A stretch of 64,000 nucleotides of DNA. Source: Psychrosphaera sp. F3M07 (GTDB lineage Bacteria; Pseudomonadota; Gammaproteobacteria; Enterobacterales; Alteromonadaceae). Location of the stretch: assembly GCF_018860345.1 (NCBI RefSeq), contig NZ_JAHKPJ010000020.1:106550-170549 (forward strand). Direction: 5' to 3'. The notes under the pieces were generated by a model. The model was not told where the DNA came from. It saw only the letters and a list, made by a program, of their open reading frames with translations, and ran no database searches. A program made the translations under genes and the position numbers. Of the stretch, positions 8,917-16,939 are shown piece after piece (within the stretch, counting starts at the first letter, position 1; every line of letters begins with the position of its first letter).

Positions 8917-9951
8917 ATGCTACCAATTAGTACTCAACTTATCTTAATTTTAAGCGCATTAGGCTCTATAAACGGGTTTATCGTTGCTTTGTATTTATGG
9001 GTTCAACCGTCTAAAAACTTGAGCAATCGCTTCTTAGCGGCAATGCTGATAATGATCAGTATTCGTACATTAAAATCGGTTCTTTATCATTTTAATCCTG
9101 ACATTATTATCATTATTTTACAGATTGGTTTATCGGCCTGTTTTTTAATTGGCCCTCTGCTTTATTTCTTTTGTTTGAGTCACCTCAAACTGATTACACA
9201 TCAGAAAGTTCGGTGGTCATACCACCTCATCGCATTAGTCAGCGTTATCACAATCATAGGTATAATTTTTCCGTACCAACAGCATTTAGAGTTATGGAGA
9301 AATCTGCTTTATACGCTGATAAATTATGTATGGTTGATGTATATAGTTTTATCATTCATTGTCATTAGCCCAAAAATTAAGAGTATTACAAAACAAGCTA
9401 AGCTTACACAAGATGACATTTGGTTGCTCAGTGTTTTTATTGGTAATGCCATTATCTGGTTAGCCTATTTCACTTCCTCATATACTTCTTATATTGCTGG
9501 TGCACTGTCTTTTTCATTCATTCTTTTCATCGCTTGTTTATTAGTGTTATTTAAATTTAAGGACAAGGTTATAAAAATAAAATACGCTGATAAAGAAATC
9601 ACAACAGAAGAAGCAGACTTGTTAATAGACCGTCTTCATCTGTTAATGAAAAATGAAGAGCTGTATAAAAACTCATTAATTAGCATGCCACAAGTGGCTA
9701 AGCGGTTAGGAATTTCAACACCTAAGTTCTCTCAATTGTTAAATGATAACTTGAATAAGTCTTTCTCTTTATACATCAATGAACTTCGTATTGAGGCAGC
9801 AAAATCAATACTTGTCTCTAATAGTAATCAAACGATTGAAACTATCGCTGAACTATGCGGCTTTAATTCTCAATCTACTTTTTATAGTGTTTTCAAAAAG
9901 CAAACCAAACTAACCCCTGCAAAATATAAAGAACAAACTCTAAATTTATAA
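8917..9951 (+). CDS. AraC-type regulator with N-terminal seven-helix membrane domain
   Basis: About 344 residues. The first 215 or so hold six or seven hydrophobic segments (for example ILILSALGSINGFIVALYLWV and FSFILFIACLLVLFKF). The last 110 form an AraC-type double helix-turn-helix with LGISTPKFSQLLNDNL and the second-HTH signature IAELCGFNSQSTFYSVFKKQ. It is therefore a membrane-embedded DNA-binding protein with no separate kinase. The start is uncertain: ATG at 8917 lacks a good Shine-Dalgarno sequence, and a TTG at 8866 would add 17 residues. The next gene downstream on the same strand encodes an exported DJ-1-like protein, a likely target; the signal sensed is unknown. Confidence 0.85.
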   Translation: MLPISTQLILILSALGSINGFIVALYLWVQPSKNLSNRFLAAMLIMISIRTLKSVLYHFNPDIIIIILQIGLSACFLIGPLLYFFCLSHLKLITHQKVRWSYHLIALVSVITIIGIIFPYQQHLELWRNLLYTLINYVWLMYIVLSFIVISPKIKSITKQAKLTQDDIWLLSVFIGNAIIWLAYFTSSYTSYIAGALSFSFILFIACLLVLFKFKDKVIKIKYADKEITTEEADLLIDRLHLLMKNEELYKNSLISMPQVAKRLGISTPKFSQLLNDNLNKSFSLYINELRIEAAKSILVSNSNQTIETIAELCGFNSQSTFYSVFKKQTKLTPAKYKEQTLNL

Positions 9952-10042
9952 ATCCGTAGTGTAAAATTATAACCTGCGACTGTAAGTCAACAGTCACAGT
10001 ATTAATGTAATCATTGTTTTTAATAATCAACTTGGAAAAACA

Positions 10043-11149
10043 ATGAAATTTATAATACTGCTTTGGCTATTAACTTTATTTAGCACCCAGACGTCAGCCA
10101 ACTCTGATAATGAAGACATAAGACGTACCTTAAATAACTATATTCAAGGTACGTCTTATAGCTACCCCGATAAAATTACAGAAGCTTTTTATACAGACGC
10201 TAATTTATTATTAGAAAATAAAGAAAAGGAAATTTGGCGAGTTCCCGCCAAAGAGTATGTCAATTGGTTCAAAAAAAATAATATTGGTGAATATACCGGA
10301 CGCATTGGAGAGATATTAAATATTGGTGTATCTGGATTCATTGCCACTGCAAAAGTGGAAATCATCTTACCGACTGAACAACGACGTTTTATTGATTTAT
10401 TTTTGCTAAAAAAAATCAAAGACGACTGGAAAATAATCAGCAAAACTGCCACTAATGAGCATTCAATTCAACATGGTAAACGGATTTTATTTATTGTTTC
10501 TAATGTCCATTTTCATGGCACCTCATCACTACCCGTCGGCGCTAGCTTTTCTGAAATAGTAAATGCTTACCATGAGTTTAAAATTGCTGGTTTTACAGTG
10601 GATTTTATTAGTCCTGAAGGTGGCGCTATTCCATTGTCTTATATAAATACATCGAATGACTTACAGAAAAAATATCTATATGACGCTGATTTTATGCATG
10701 CGATAGCAAACACTAAAAAACCTTCAGATGTCACAGCTAATAACTATAAAGCTGTCCATTATATTGGAGGAAGTAGTGCTATGTATGGAGTTGCAAATAG
10801 CCAGCCTATTCAAAATTTGGTCATGGACATCTATGAAAATCATAACGGTATTATTTCCTCTGTATGTCACGGTACAGCTGGGATTGCCTTTTTAACATTA
10901 CGCTCTGGCGAGTTCCTTGTATCAGGTAAACGCATTAGTGGTTACCCTGATGAATATGAAAACCCTAAAAAAGAATACTATAAACAATTTCCATTTAAAA
11001 TCACGGAAACAATAGAAAAGCATGGTGGTGACTTTAACTACGCCCCAAGAAACACACCATACATAGAAGTTGATGGGCGAGTGGTCACTGGTCAGAACTA
11101 TCTATCTTCAGCACTTGTAGCTAAAAAAATAATACAACTAATTAACTAA
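10043..11149 (+). CDS. Exported DJ-1/PfpI-family protein with N-terminal NTF2-like domain
   Basis: A 368-residue protein with a signal peptide (about residues 1-19). Residues 20-135 look like an NTF2/lumazine-binding-type (SnoaL-like) domain: IRRTLNNYIQGTSYSYPDKI, then FYTDANLL and DLFLLKKIKDDWKIIS. Residues 145-368 form a DJ-1/PfpI glutaminase-like domain with the nucleophile elbow SSVCHGTAG (Cys275), a GGSSAMYG loop and a FVSGKRISGYPD-like strand; this part resembles Hsp31/YhbO-type proteins. Export of such a domain is uncommon, as most relatives are cytosolic. GGA precedes the ATG. It follows the membrane AraC regulator by 91 bp, which includes a short GACTGT/ACAGTC inverted repeat at 9978-9995. 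The reaction is not known. Confidence 0.78.
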   Translation: MKFIILLWLLTLFSTQTSANSDNEDIRRTLNNYIQGTSYSYPDKITEAFYTDANLLLENKEKEIWRVPAKEYVNWFKKNNIGEYTGRIGEILNIGVSGFIATAKVEIILPTEQRRFIDLFLLKKIKDDWKIISKTATNEHSIQHGKRILFIVSNVHFHGTSSLPVGASFSEIVNAYHEFKIAGFTVDFISPEGGAIPLSYINTSNDLQKKYLYDADFMHAIANTKKPSDVTANNYKAVHYIGGSSAMYGVANSQPIQNLVMDIYENHNGIISSVCHGTAGIAFLTLRSGEFLVSGKRISGYPDEYENPKKEYYKQFPFKITETIEKHGGDFNYAPRNTPYIEVDGRVVTGQNYLSSALVAKKIIQLIN

Positions 11150-11489
11150 CCCCGTGAGTGAGTATACAATGCAATCGTTGTTACTAATAAGTATTGACGG
11201 TTGCATGAATCACATACGTTAAAAATAAATCGTGTAATAAAACAAAGCGCTACTAATACGTTAACTACGTCCTGTGGTTGGTTCATTGGCGAATTGGATT
11301 CAAATTTATACAAAGGTTCTGCAATTATTCTAAGCATAGTTTATGTTCAATGGCAGATAAAAAACGGCAAACCTAGAGAAGTAAACCTAAATAACTTATG
11401 GAGTAAAAAGCCACTATTAAACTGATATTGATTAAACCAAGATTGTTGCTTTAGTCAATCTTGGTTTAATACTTAAGCTAAGCTGATAC
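11150..11489. other. 340-bp interval without a recognisable gene
   Basis: Between the DJ-1-like gene and the convergent sigma factor gene. A 74-codon frame (11201-11425, plus) is open but has no recognisable motif, no clear Shine-Dalgarno sequence and no family resemblance that I can name, so it is not called a gene. The right part contains the long hairpin described separately. No tRNA or known RNA structure was seen. Confidence 0.5.
11431..11470. terminator. Long perfect hairpin between convergent genes
   Basis: A perfect 15-bp inverted repeat (ATTAAACCAAGATTG at 11431-11445, complement at 11456-11470) with a 10-base loop. It lies 19 bp past the sigma-factor stop codon. Neither side has a proper T-tract, so it may be a weak terminator, an mRNA 3' stabiliser or part of a repeat. 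Confidence 0.5.
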
Positions 11490-12620
11490 TTATAATACTA
11501 ATTGACCACTGTTGATTAGTCCGACTATTAATCCAGCAAATCCACTTCCAACGCCAATAATTAATCCCCAATGACCACAAGCTTGTTCAATCTTTTTACG
11601 CCTACTCTCTTTGTCGCTTAAACGACGATTATTATAAAGGCTATTGATAATATGAACGCTAGTTCGTTTATTAAAATAATAAAGTCCGATAGCAAACACA
11701 ATATAGGTTCCAATGATTAGGTATGTTGTACCAAACTCATACGCGCCGACTAGTGCTAGTCCGGAAAGTATTACCCACACAATGGTCTGATTTCGATGTT
11801 TGATCAGCTTTTGTTTATCCTTTTCCTCCGTCATGCGCTTTAACGCAGGCTTGGTACCCAAATACGTGGCTAGAGCCCCTAAGGTCGCGCCTAACATAGC
11901 GCCACTTAGCAGCATGGAAAACTTACCCAATAAGCTGGTCTGTTTGGTCGCGATAACATGACTTGCAGCCGTTGCTGCTGCAGCCTTGCCAGAATGACCA
12001 AGTGATGCCATTACTAAAGCGGTAAATGTCGCACTTGGCGCAGTAGAAAATATCACTTTACCAAAGGAGCTCAACAATTCATCTTTTAACAAACGACGGG
12101 CTCTGGTTAGTTTTTGCCTTACGTTTTCAGGACTTATCTCTAACAATGTGGCAACGTGTTGTGTCGATTGCTCTTCACGATAATAAAGTAAAACCACATC
12201 TCGACTATCATCCGGTAATTTTTCTAAAAATGAATTTAGAATACTGTTCTTTTCTTTTAATAATACTTGTTCTTCATGAGTCAAATCATGATTGCAAAGT
12301 TGCAACAACAACTGCTCAGATTCAGCATCAGATAAGGTCGTAGTTGATTTATTTGCCCTGAGTGCATTAAATGCCGTATTACGTGTTGCTTGTCTTATCC
12401 AAGGCAAAAAGCTGCTGTTATTTTTTAATGAATTAATATTTTTCCACGTTGATATAAACACCTGTTGAGTTATATCTTCACTTTGATGGAAGTCTTTTAC
12501 TATCGCCAAAGCGATACTGCTAACCATATTCTGGGTACTTTTTATTAAGCGTTCAAAGGCGGCGATATCCCCTTGTTTCGCAAACTCCACATCATTTTGT
12601 AAATTAGAAGTTAATTCCAT
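11490..12620 (-). CDS. ECF-type sigma factor fused to a C-terminal membrane domain
   Basis: A 376-residue protein. Residues 10-90 are a sigma-70 region 2 (AFERLIKSTQNMVSSIALAI, DFHQSEDITQQVFISTWKNI) and residues 125-180 a region 4 (FLEKLPDDSRDVVLLYYREE, VATLLEISPENVRQKLTRAR). After that come roughly 190 residues not found in ordinary ECF factors, with about four or five hydrophobic segments near 195-222, 235-256, 279-296, 299-316 and 351-372. It should be a sigma factor anchored in the inner membrane. AAGGG precedes the ATG, and it starts 4 bp after the hydrolase gene on the same strand. No separate anti-sigma gene is present, so the membrane part may hold or regulate the sigma domains; that is inference. 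Confidence 0.82.
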   Translation of the reverse strand: MELTSNLQNDVEFAKQGDIAAFERLIKSTQNMVSSIALAIVKDFHQSEDITQQVFISTWKNINSLKNNSSFLPWIRQATRNTAFNALRANKSTTTLSDAESEQLLLQLCNHDLTHEEQVLLKEKNSILNSFLEKLPDDSRDVVLLYYREEQSTQHVATLLEISPENVRQKLTRARRLLKDELLSSFGKVIFSTAPSATFTALVMASLGHSGKAAAATAASHVIATKQTSLLGKFSMLLSGAMLGATLGALATYLGTKPALKRMTEEKDKQKLIKHRNQTIVWVILSGLALVGAYEFGTTYLIIGTYIVFAIGLYYFNKRTSVHIINSLYNNRRLSDKESRRKKIEQACGHWGLIIGVGSGFAGLIVGLINSGQLVL

Positions 12621-12624
12621 CTCA

Positions 12625-13536
12625 TTACCCTTCTAAAAAATCATTGATCTGCTTAAGTAACCAAGTCGGATTGTCTAACATAATAAAATGCCTATCTTTA
12701 GTATTCATGATTAACTGCGCCTTGGTTATGCTGTCGAGTTGCTGTTTATACAATACTTCAACTTGTTGCTGTTGAGAAGTTTGAGTAAATGCCCCAGAAG
12801 CACCAATTAACAGTACTGGGCTTTTAATGTTTTCCACTTGTGAACGTAAATCGTTACTCATTAAATAATAAATACTTTCACCGACGGTTTTAGGATCAGA
12901 CGCTAGAGCCATCTGAATGATTTTTTGTTGTGCGGCTTGCGACTTAGCTTGTATAAAAATACCTTGTTGGGTTTGAGCCGCCACTTGCTGAGATGTCATA
13001 TTTTGGTACATATTCCGAATATATTGAGCTTGAGAGGCCATAGATTGCACCGTACTGTCATTCGTTCTGGTAAATACTGGTGCAATAAATGGTAAACCAT
13101 CAACTGATATTAATTTTCCAATAAGATCAGGCGTTGATGACGCCAATAAAAACCCCATAAACCCACCTAAACTATGGCCAATTACGCTTGGGTTTTTTAG
13201 CTTATTTAGCGTTATGTAATTAACAAGTTGTTCTTTAACTTGTTCCAATGAAAAGTTGTGCACAGGTGGCGTGCCTGCAAAACCAGCAATAGAGATGCTA
13301 TGAACTTGGTGTTTATCTGAAAGTTCATTAGCGATGTGTTGCCACACAGATCCATCCGACATCAAGCCGGGTATCAATATAATTGGGGAGCCTTGCCCAA
13401 TAACCGTAACATCAAATATGTTACTTTTAGATTGGCTTACCTTAGCAGCCGTATTAAAACTAGCAAATACTATCGCCAGAAATAATAATCCAACATGATA
13501 CATTTTGTTGTTTTTTGTTAACTGAATATTTCTCAT
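12625..13536 (-). CDS. Exported or membrane-anchored alpha/beta hydrolase
   Basis: About 303 residues. A hydrophobic segment near residues 14-31 ending in NTAA is a signal peptide or anchor. The rest is an alpha/beta-hydrolase fold: oxyanion region ILIPGLMSDGSVW, nucleophile elbow IGHSLGGF (Ser122) and catalytic His in TKDRHFIML near the end. Substrate is unknown. ATG at 13536 is preferred over an in-frame TTG at 13569 because TAGGA precedes it at proper spacing. It is the first gene of a two-gene operon with the membrane sigma factor (4 bp gap). Confidence 0.85.
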   Translation of the reverse strand: MRNIQLTKNNKMYHVGLLFLAIVFASFNTAAKVSQSKSNIFDVTVIGQGSPIILIPGLMSDGSVWQHIANELSDKHQVHSISIAGFAGTPPVHNFSLEQVKEQLVNYITLNKLKNPSVIGHSLGGFMGFLLASSTPDLIGKLISVDGLPFIAPVFTRTNDSTVQSMASQAQYIRNMYQNMTSQQVAAQTQQGIFIQAKSQAAQQKIIQMALASDPKTVGESIYYLMSNDLRSQVENIKSPVLLIGASGAFTQTSQQQQVEVLYKQQLDSITKAQLIMNTKDRHFIMLDNPTWLLKQINDFLEG

Positions 13537-13677
13537 AAAATGTCCTATGACCTTAGTAATAATGTTCAAGAATTTGTTCTTTCAATTACTAAGTAACCTG
13601 TCATAAGAAATGTGTGACAAACTTTTATAACAAAAATTAATAAAATCACATTTATCAAAGCTGGCAAAGAAACCGTG

Positions 13678-14457
13678 TTAGTTTATTGGGCTTTCTTCAT
13701 GGCGCAGTGTTAATACTTCAAACCCCGTTTGGGTCACCAAAATTGTATGTTCCCACTGAGCAGAAAGCTTTTTGTCTTTTGTGACTACTGTCCAACCATC
13801 TTTCTTGGTTTTAATTTTGTGAGTGCCTTGGTTGATCATAGGTTCAATGGTGAATGTCATACCGGCTTCTAGAACTAATCCCGTATTTGGTCTGCCGTAA
13901 TGCAATACTTGAGGAGCCTCGTGCATTTCACGGCCGATGCCATGGCCACAATATTCTCTTACAACACTGTAACCGGCCTGCTCTGCATGTTTTTGAATTG
14001 CATAACCAACATCTCCTAACCTTGCTCCTGGCTTCACCACATTAATGCCTTTCCACATGGCATCATAAGTAGTTTTGACTAAACGTTTAGCGTCGACACT
14101 GGTATTGCTAAAGGTATACATTTTGCTGGAGTCGCTAATAAATCCGTCTTTTTCTAAGGTGATATCAAGATTGATAATATCTTTAGCATTGATCTTGACT
14201 GTCTCACTAGGAACACCGTGGCAAACCACGTCATTAATGGATGAGTTTAACGAGAATTTGTAATCATATTGGCCTTTGCTGGCAGGGCGAGCATTTAATT
14301 CATTACGAATATAATCTTCAACTTTGGTATCTATTTCCAATGTCGTCATGCCTTCACAAATAAAGTCATCTAACATTTTAAATACTTGTGCCAACAGTCG
14401 GCCAGATTCACGCATTAATGTAATTTCTTGCTCTGTTTTTAAAATGGCTTTACTCAT
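13678..14457 (-). CDS. map: Type I methionine aminopeptidase
   Basis: Removes the initiator methionine from new proteins in the cytoplasm. The 259-residue protein keeps all five metal ligands of the family: Asp98, Asp109, His172 (CGHGIG), Glu205 (TIEPM) and Glu236 (QWEHTILV), plus His80 (VCHGVP). ATG at 14457 is chosen over a TTG at 14472 because GAGGCG lies at correct spacing and it overlaps the end of the ParD-like gene by 8 bases (translational coupling). Its pairing with a ParD-like gene suggests a regulated second copy. A housekeeping map, usually beside rpsB, may exist elsewhere; I cannot check that here. Confidence 0.95.
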   Translation of the reverse strand: MSKAILKTEQEITLMRESGRLLAQVFKMLDDFICEGMTTLEIDTKVEDYIRNELNARPASKGQYDYKFSLNSSINDVVCHGVPSETVKINAKDIINLDITLEKDGFISDSSKMYTFSNTSVDAKRLVKTTYDAMWKGINVVKPGARLGDVGYAIQKHAEQAGYSVVREYCGHGIGREMHEAPQVLHYGRPNTGLVLEAGMTFTIEPMINQGTHKIKTKKDGWTVVTKDKKLSAQWEHTILVTQTGFEVLTLRHEESPIN

Positions 14458-14656
14458 GAAACGCCTCGGCAATACTCTGATCGGCTTTTAACAACTCAGC
14501 TTTCATTATTTCCGTAAAAGTCAGTGTTGGATTCAACTCTGCTAATCGCCCGACTTTTATCCAAAACTCAGCTTGTGAATTAATTGATCTGGACATGACA
14601 TTGCTAGAACGTCTAATTTCTTCATGCAATGTTTCTGATATTTTTACTATTCCCAC
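14450..14656 (-). CDS. ParD-like DNA-binding protein
   Basis: A 68-residue protein beginning GIVKISETLHEEIRRSSNVM, then SRSINSQAEFWIKVGRLAEL, matching the ParD_like group (ribbon-helix-helix type, antitoxin-related). The start is GTG at 14656 with no Shine-Dalgarno sequence. No ParE-type toxin is next to it; instead it overlaps the methionine aminopeptidase gene by 8 bases. A 37-bp palindrome covering the promoter begins 7 bp upstream of the GTG and is the obvious site for autoregulation. I recall similar ParD-like/map pairs in related marine gammaproteobacteria, but cannot verify that here. Confidence 0.8.
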   Translation of the reverse strand: MGIVKISETLHEEIRRSSNVMSRSINSQAEFWIKVGRLAELNPTLTFTEIMKAELLKADQSIAEAFHE

Positions 14657-14663
14657 TTGATTT

Positions 14664-14700
14664 TATACACTTTATATACGTAACGTATACAAAGTGTATA
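14664..14700. promoter_or_regulatory. 37-bp near-perfect palindromic operator of the ParD-like/map operon
   Basis: Centred on base 14682, 17 of 18 flanking base pairs are complementary; the only mismatch is 14674/14690. The outer arms are TATACACTTT (14664-14673) and AAAGTGTATA (14691-14700), and the inner repeat is TATACGT-A-ACGTATA. It overlaps the predicted -10 box and start site. Binding by the ParD-like protein is inferred from position. Confidence 0.75.
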
Positions 14701-14722
14701 TTTAACACCTTAAATGAGTCAA
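14695..14722 (-). promoter_or_regulatory. Promoter of the ParD-like/map operon
   Basis: On the minus strand, TTGACT (14717-14722) and TATACA (14695-14700) are separated by 16 bp. Transcription would start inside the palindrome, leaving a leader of about 30 bases before the GTG. Confidence 0.6.
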
Positions 14723-14755
14723 TCAGTTTGTTATCAATAGCAGTATAAAAATCAC

Positions 14756-16297
14756 CTAAGCAGCTTTAAAAGTACCATGAAAACCCAGTGGTAAATGATG
14801 CGACAACCAGGCCCTGGCTATTGGCCCATCAGAAATATTTTCCACATTAAATATATTCAAACATGTGCGCTTACTTGGCACATGCAGCGCGGAACCAATT
14901 AAATACCCCGTGCCTTCTTTTTGTTTTGGACAAACGGTAATATGTTCTTCTACCAAAAATTCTTCGCCAAACTCATAACTATCTAGTTTACCGCTATTAA
15001 CATTAAACCCACATACAGTGTTGCTCCAGAAGCTATTTTGTTTTGATGACAAATGGTAAAGGTATTCATTTTTCAATCCGACACGATGATCACACACTTC
15101 AGGAAATTCACTATTTGTATCTAAGATCATCTGTGATGATTTGCCATTAGGGCTTAACGTATAAAATGCCGCCTTTGCATTAGGCACTGAATGGTTAATT
15201 TCACCTTTCATCATATTTGATAAATTGTGGAGACTATCGGCATTTGGATAAAGACTAGCGTCAAATCGTATTGTTCCGTCTGTTTCTTCCCAAGCGTTAC
15301 CGTAATGAAAGGCAAAGCCTGCTTCTAATTCGTATTCTTTTTTTAGCGTTAAGCTGGCTTTATCAATAACCAATACTCTCTGAGCTTGTTCCTTATCAAA
15401 GCTAATTCGTGAAAAGCCACCTTGTCTGTTGTTTGCAAAAGAACGCTTTGTTGATAAGGAAGGTAAAATGATCAGTAAGTGTTTCTCTGTCATGAGAAAG
15501 TCATGCAGCATACCACCTCTGTATTTGGCATTAACTAACGCCACATTTTTTGCGCGGCCGTTGGGTGCCAAATGATATAAAACAACATGCCCTGATGAAT
15601 TAAGGCCAAAGTTCCAAATATCACCATTTGCTTCTACTTTAGGATGCGCAGAGAAAGGTAAACCTTGTAACGTTTTTTTGTATTTATCATGTTCACCTAG
15701 TATCACTTGCTCTTTATATTCAAGGCTTTTAGCGTCGACTTTGGTTGCCGAACCCGCTTCCCATAATGCCCATAAGTCATCTCCCACAGCGATAACATTC
15801 GTGTTAGCTGTATTAATTACATCAGCATTAGTCACGGATAACGCATCTGGAATGACAGTTTCAGGGCCAGAATATAGGAACTTTTTGTTTTTCTGCTCTT
15901 TTTGGAATTTAGGCGTGTTAATGAATTTACCTTTATGGACAATTTTTCCTTGTGCAATAGTAAAACTCTGCAACATGCCATCTCCCTCAAATAGGTGTTG
16001 ATAACGGTGTTCACCACGTTCAAGTTTGCCTGGTCCATTTCGATAAAAAGTACCTTGAATATCAAGAGGAATTTTTCCTTCAATCGACAAAACCTCAGGT
16101 GCAAAATCATCGTCAACATTGGTAAAACCTATTAGTTCTGGAGATTGACTCAATGCATCATTAAATAACGCTTTGTAATTCAACACTTGAGGCGTTCTTG
16201 CCGTTTCAGTTGAGGCAAAAACTTTTAGCGGTGAATTTACAATAACCGCTCCAGCGCCCAAAGAAGCACATCCTTTTAGAAAATGTCGACGTTGCAT
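14756..16297 (-). CDS. Tat-exported carotenoid oxygenase family protein
   Basis: A 513-residue member of the carotenoid cleavage oxygenase (RPE65/apocarotenoid) family, non-haem iron dioxygenases that cut polyene chains. The four iron-binding histidines are visible as His218 (SAHPKV), His265 (LHDF), His331 (FHYGNAW) and His507 (GFHGTF), as is the FYRNGPG motif near residue 86. The N-terminus QRRHFLKGCASLGAGAVIV is a twin-arginine signal, so the enzyme should be periplasmic, unusual for this family. ATG at 16297 is chosen over 16315 because AAGGAG lies 6 bases upstream of it, inside the longer frame. It follows a DUF2141 gene on the same strand and is divergent from a LytTR regulator. Substrate is unknown. 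Confidence 0.92.
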   Translation of the reverse strand: MQRRHFLKGCASLGAGAVIVNSPLKVFASTETARTPQVLNYKALFNDALSQSPELIGFTNVDDDFAPEVLSIEGKIPLDIQGTFYRNGPGKLERGEHRYQHLFEGDGMLQSFTIAQGKIVHKGKFINTPKFQKEQKNKKFLYSGPETVIPDALSVTNADVINTANTNVIAVGDDLWALWEAGSATKVDAKSLEYKEQVILGEHDKYKKTLQGLPFSAHPKVEANGDIWNFGLNSSGHVVLYHLAPNGRAKNVALVNAKYRGGMLHDFLMTEKHLLIILPSLSTKRSFANNRQGGFSRISFDKEQAQRVLVIDKASLTLKKEYELEAGFAFHYGNAWEETDGTIRFDASLYPNADSLHNLSNMMKGEINHSVPNAKAAFYTLSPNGKSSQMILDTNSEFPEVCDHRVGLKNEYLYHLSSKQNSFWSNTVCGFNVNSGKLDSYEFGEEFLVEEHITVCPKQKEGTGYLIGSALHVPSKRTCLNIFNVENISDGPIARAWLSHHLPLGFHGTFKAA

Positions 16298-16330
16298 AAC
16301 TATCTCCTTATTCATTTGTTGATGTACTAA

Positions 16331-16759
16331 TTAATAGATAACCGAAGCTGAATTGGTTACTTTGTCGTCACGGCTTTGAACAACAAACTTAGCTGCACTA
16401 TAATTAACTGGCCCAAAGTCCGGCTTAGCATTATTAGAAAAACCATAACCTTCAACCGGAGCACCAAATAAGTTTGTCTCTAATTTGCCATTACTATTTT
16501 CATCGTGGAAAAAACGTATTATGTACTCACCTTCGTCTAACTCATTAAAGTTAACGGTAACGCTTCCGGTTTTAGCTTTAACAATGAGTGCCGACTCTGC
16601 ATTGCCGCTTTCATAATTATCTTTGCCTTGAAATAGCTGAATTAGTATTTTTCCTGCGTCACTTTTAATACCGTTAATTTCAAACGACACCTCTGACGCT
16701 TGAGTAAAGGTTGAAGTTAGCGCGACTATAACCATTAATATTCTTGTTAATTTTTTCAT
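16331..16759 (-). CDS. Exported DUF2141 protein
   Basis: A 142-residue secreted protein with a signal peptide (cleavage near residue 21, TQAS) and the DUF2141 pattern: an early ISDAGKILIQLF-like strand, then YIIRFFHDENSNGKLETNLFG and EGYGFSNN with a terminal KFVV strand. The DENSNGKLE stretch looks like a calcium-type loop. The function of the family is unknown. It is the first gene of an operon with the Tat-exported carotenoid oxygenase, 33 bp before that start, and both products are periplasmic. Confidence 0.88.
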   Translation of the reverse strand: MKKLTRILMVIVALTSTFTQASEVSFEINGIKSDAGKILIQLFQGKDNYESGNAESALIVKAKTGSVTVNFNELDEGEYIIRFFHDENSNGKLETNLFGAPVEGYGFSNNAKPDFGPVNYSAAKFVVQSRDDKVTNSASVIY

Positions 16760-16939
16760 CTTTGTTACCTTTTATTTTTGTTGTTTGCCACTATACCAAC
16801 CGCCCAACTTGAGCAATTGCGTCTTGTTGGAATTACGATAAAATGCAAAACGTTAAATAAAAAGAAGCATTACGCGAACGGTAAAAAACTATTCGTAAAA
16901 AGCACAAATTTGGAAGTATTCCCATTGACGAATCGTGAA

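Noticed and set aside
11201-11425. 74-codon open frame
   Set aside because: No Shine-Dalgarno sequence, motif or family resemblance; kept only as part of an unexplained interval.
13590-13620. TGTCA-N11-TGACA inverted repeat upstream of the hydrolase/sigma operon
   Set aside because: Short arms in AT-rich DNA with no match to a known regulator; not distinguishable from chance.
15832-16119. 95-codon same-strand frame inside the carotenoid oxygenase gene
   Set aside because: Out-of-frame overlap with a gene whose catalytic residues are all in place; no sign of a frameshift.
16778-16939. 54-codon N-terminal extension of the LytTR regulator through TTG codons
   Set aside because: Extends into the promoter region of the divergent operon, and the ATG at 16940 gives the usual protein length.
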